A stretch of 64,000 bases of DNA, from assembly GCA_946699065.1 (NCBI GenBank), contig CAMPDV010001569.1, forward strand, positions 36,114 through 100,113, written 5' to 3'. The translations under genes and the position numbers were made by a program. Below the pieces are notes generated by a model that was not told the DNA's origin, did no database searches, and saw only the letters and a list, made by a program, of their open reading frames with translations. This DNA comes from Loxodes magnus (lineage: Eukaryota > Ciliophora > Karyorelictea > Loxodida > Loxodidae). Below are positions 1 through 64,000 of the stretch, piece by piece (the stretch's first letter is position 1; each line of letters begins with the position of its first letter).

Positions 1-45325
<45,325 letters not shown>

Positions 45326-45326
45326 T

Positions 45327-64000
<18,674 letters not shown>

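Overview
The window is one continuous tandem array of a 123-bp unit, with no unique sequence anywhere. Each unit encodes a 41-residue WD40 (beta-propeller) repeat. Reading codons from base 1, a unit runs G-S[18 protein letters not shown], then SGHT-x-x-V-x-x, then [14 protein letters not shown] content is about 46%. On the + strand the array keeps perfect 123-bp register from base 1 to about 36,102: 293 whole units without a single insertion or deletion. Only one of the six frames is usable; the consensus unit has a stop in each of the other five.

Under the standard code this frame breaks into dozens of pieces, because most units carry an in-frame TGA and a few carry TAG. These codons are not scattered like decay. 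TGA sits almost only at codons 26 and 28 of the unit, where a tryptophan gives the textbook WD40 strings GHTDWVYAV and VWSVAIS. TAG sits mainly at codons 26 and 5, where Gln (or Glu) gives the equally ordinary D-Q-TVRLWD. I saw no in-frame TAA in the first 36 kb. The simplest reading is a nuclear genome with a variant code (TGA = Trp and probably TAG = Gln/Glu), which makes 1-36,102 one open frame of at least 12,034 codons, about 293 WD40 repeats, open at its left end. Protists with such codes are known: some heterotrich and karyorelict ciliates, the syndinean Amoebophrya, and Blastocrithidia (TGA = Trp, TAR = Glu). Which lineage this is cannot be told from the window. The main alternative is a WD40-derived satellite or pseudogene read with the standard code.

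Layout: (1) 1-36,102, clean + strand array with several layers of block duplication (8-, 15-, 20- and 22/23/25-unit periods); (2) 36,103-45,325, the same array and strand, but with about 22 single-base indels, mostly lost G in G runs, and a TAG-rich, more diverged stretch at 43.1-45.1 kb; (3) 45,326, centre of a giant palindrome; (4) 45,327-64,000, the reverse complement of 45,325 back to 26,626, with far more single-base indels. The right arm looks like a poorly polished fold-back of the left arm (read chimera or assembly artefact), although a real inverted duplication cannot be excluded.

Variation between units is confined to a handful of codons that lie on one face of a WD40 propeller. The pattern resembles the recombining hypervariable WD40 repeats of fungal NLR (HET-E/HNWD) recognition proteins. 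No start codon, terminal stop, promoter, intron or neighbouring gene is visible.
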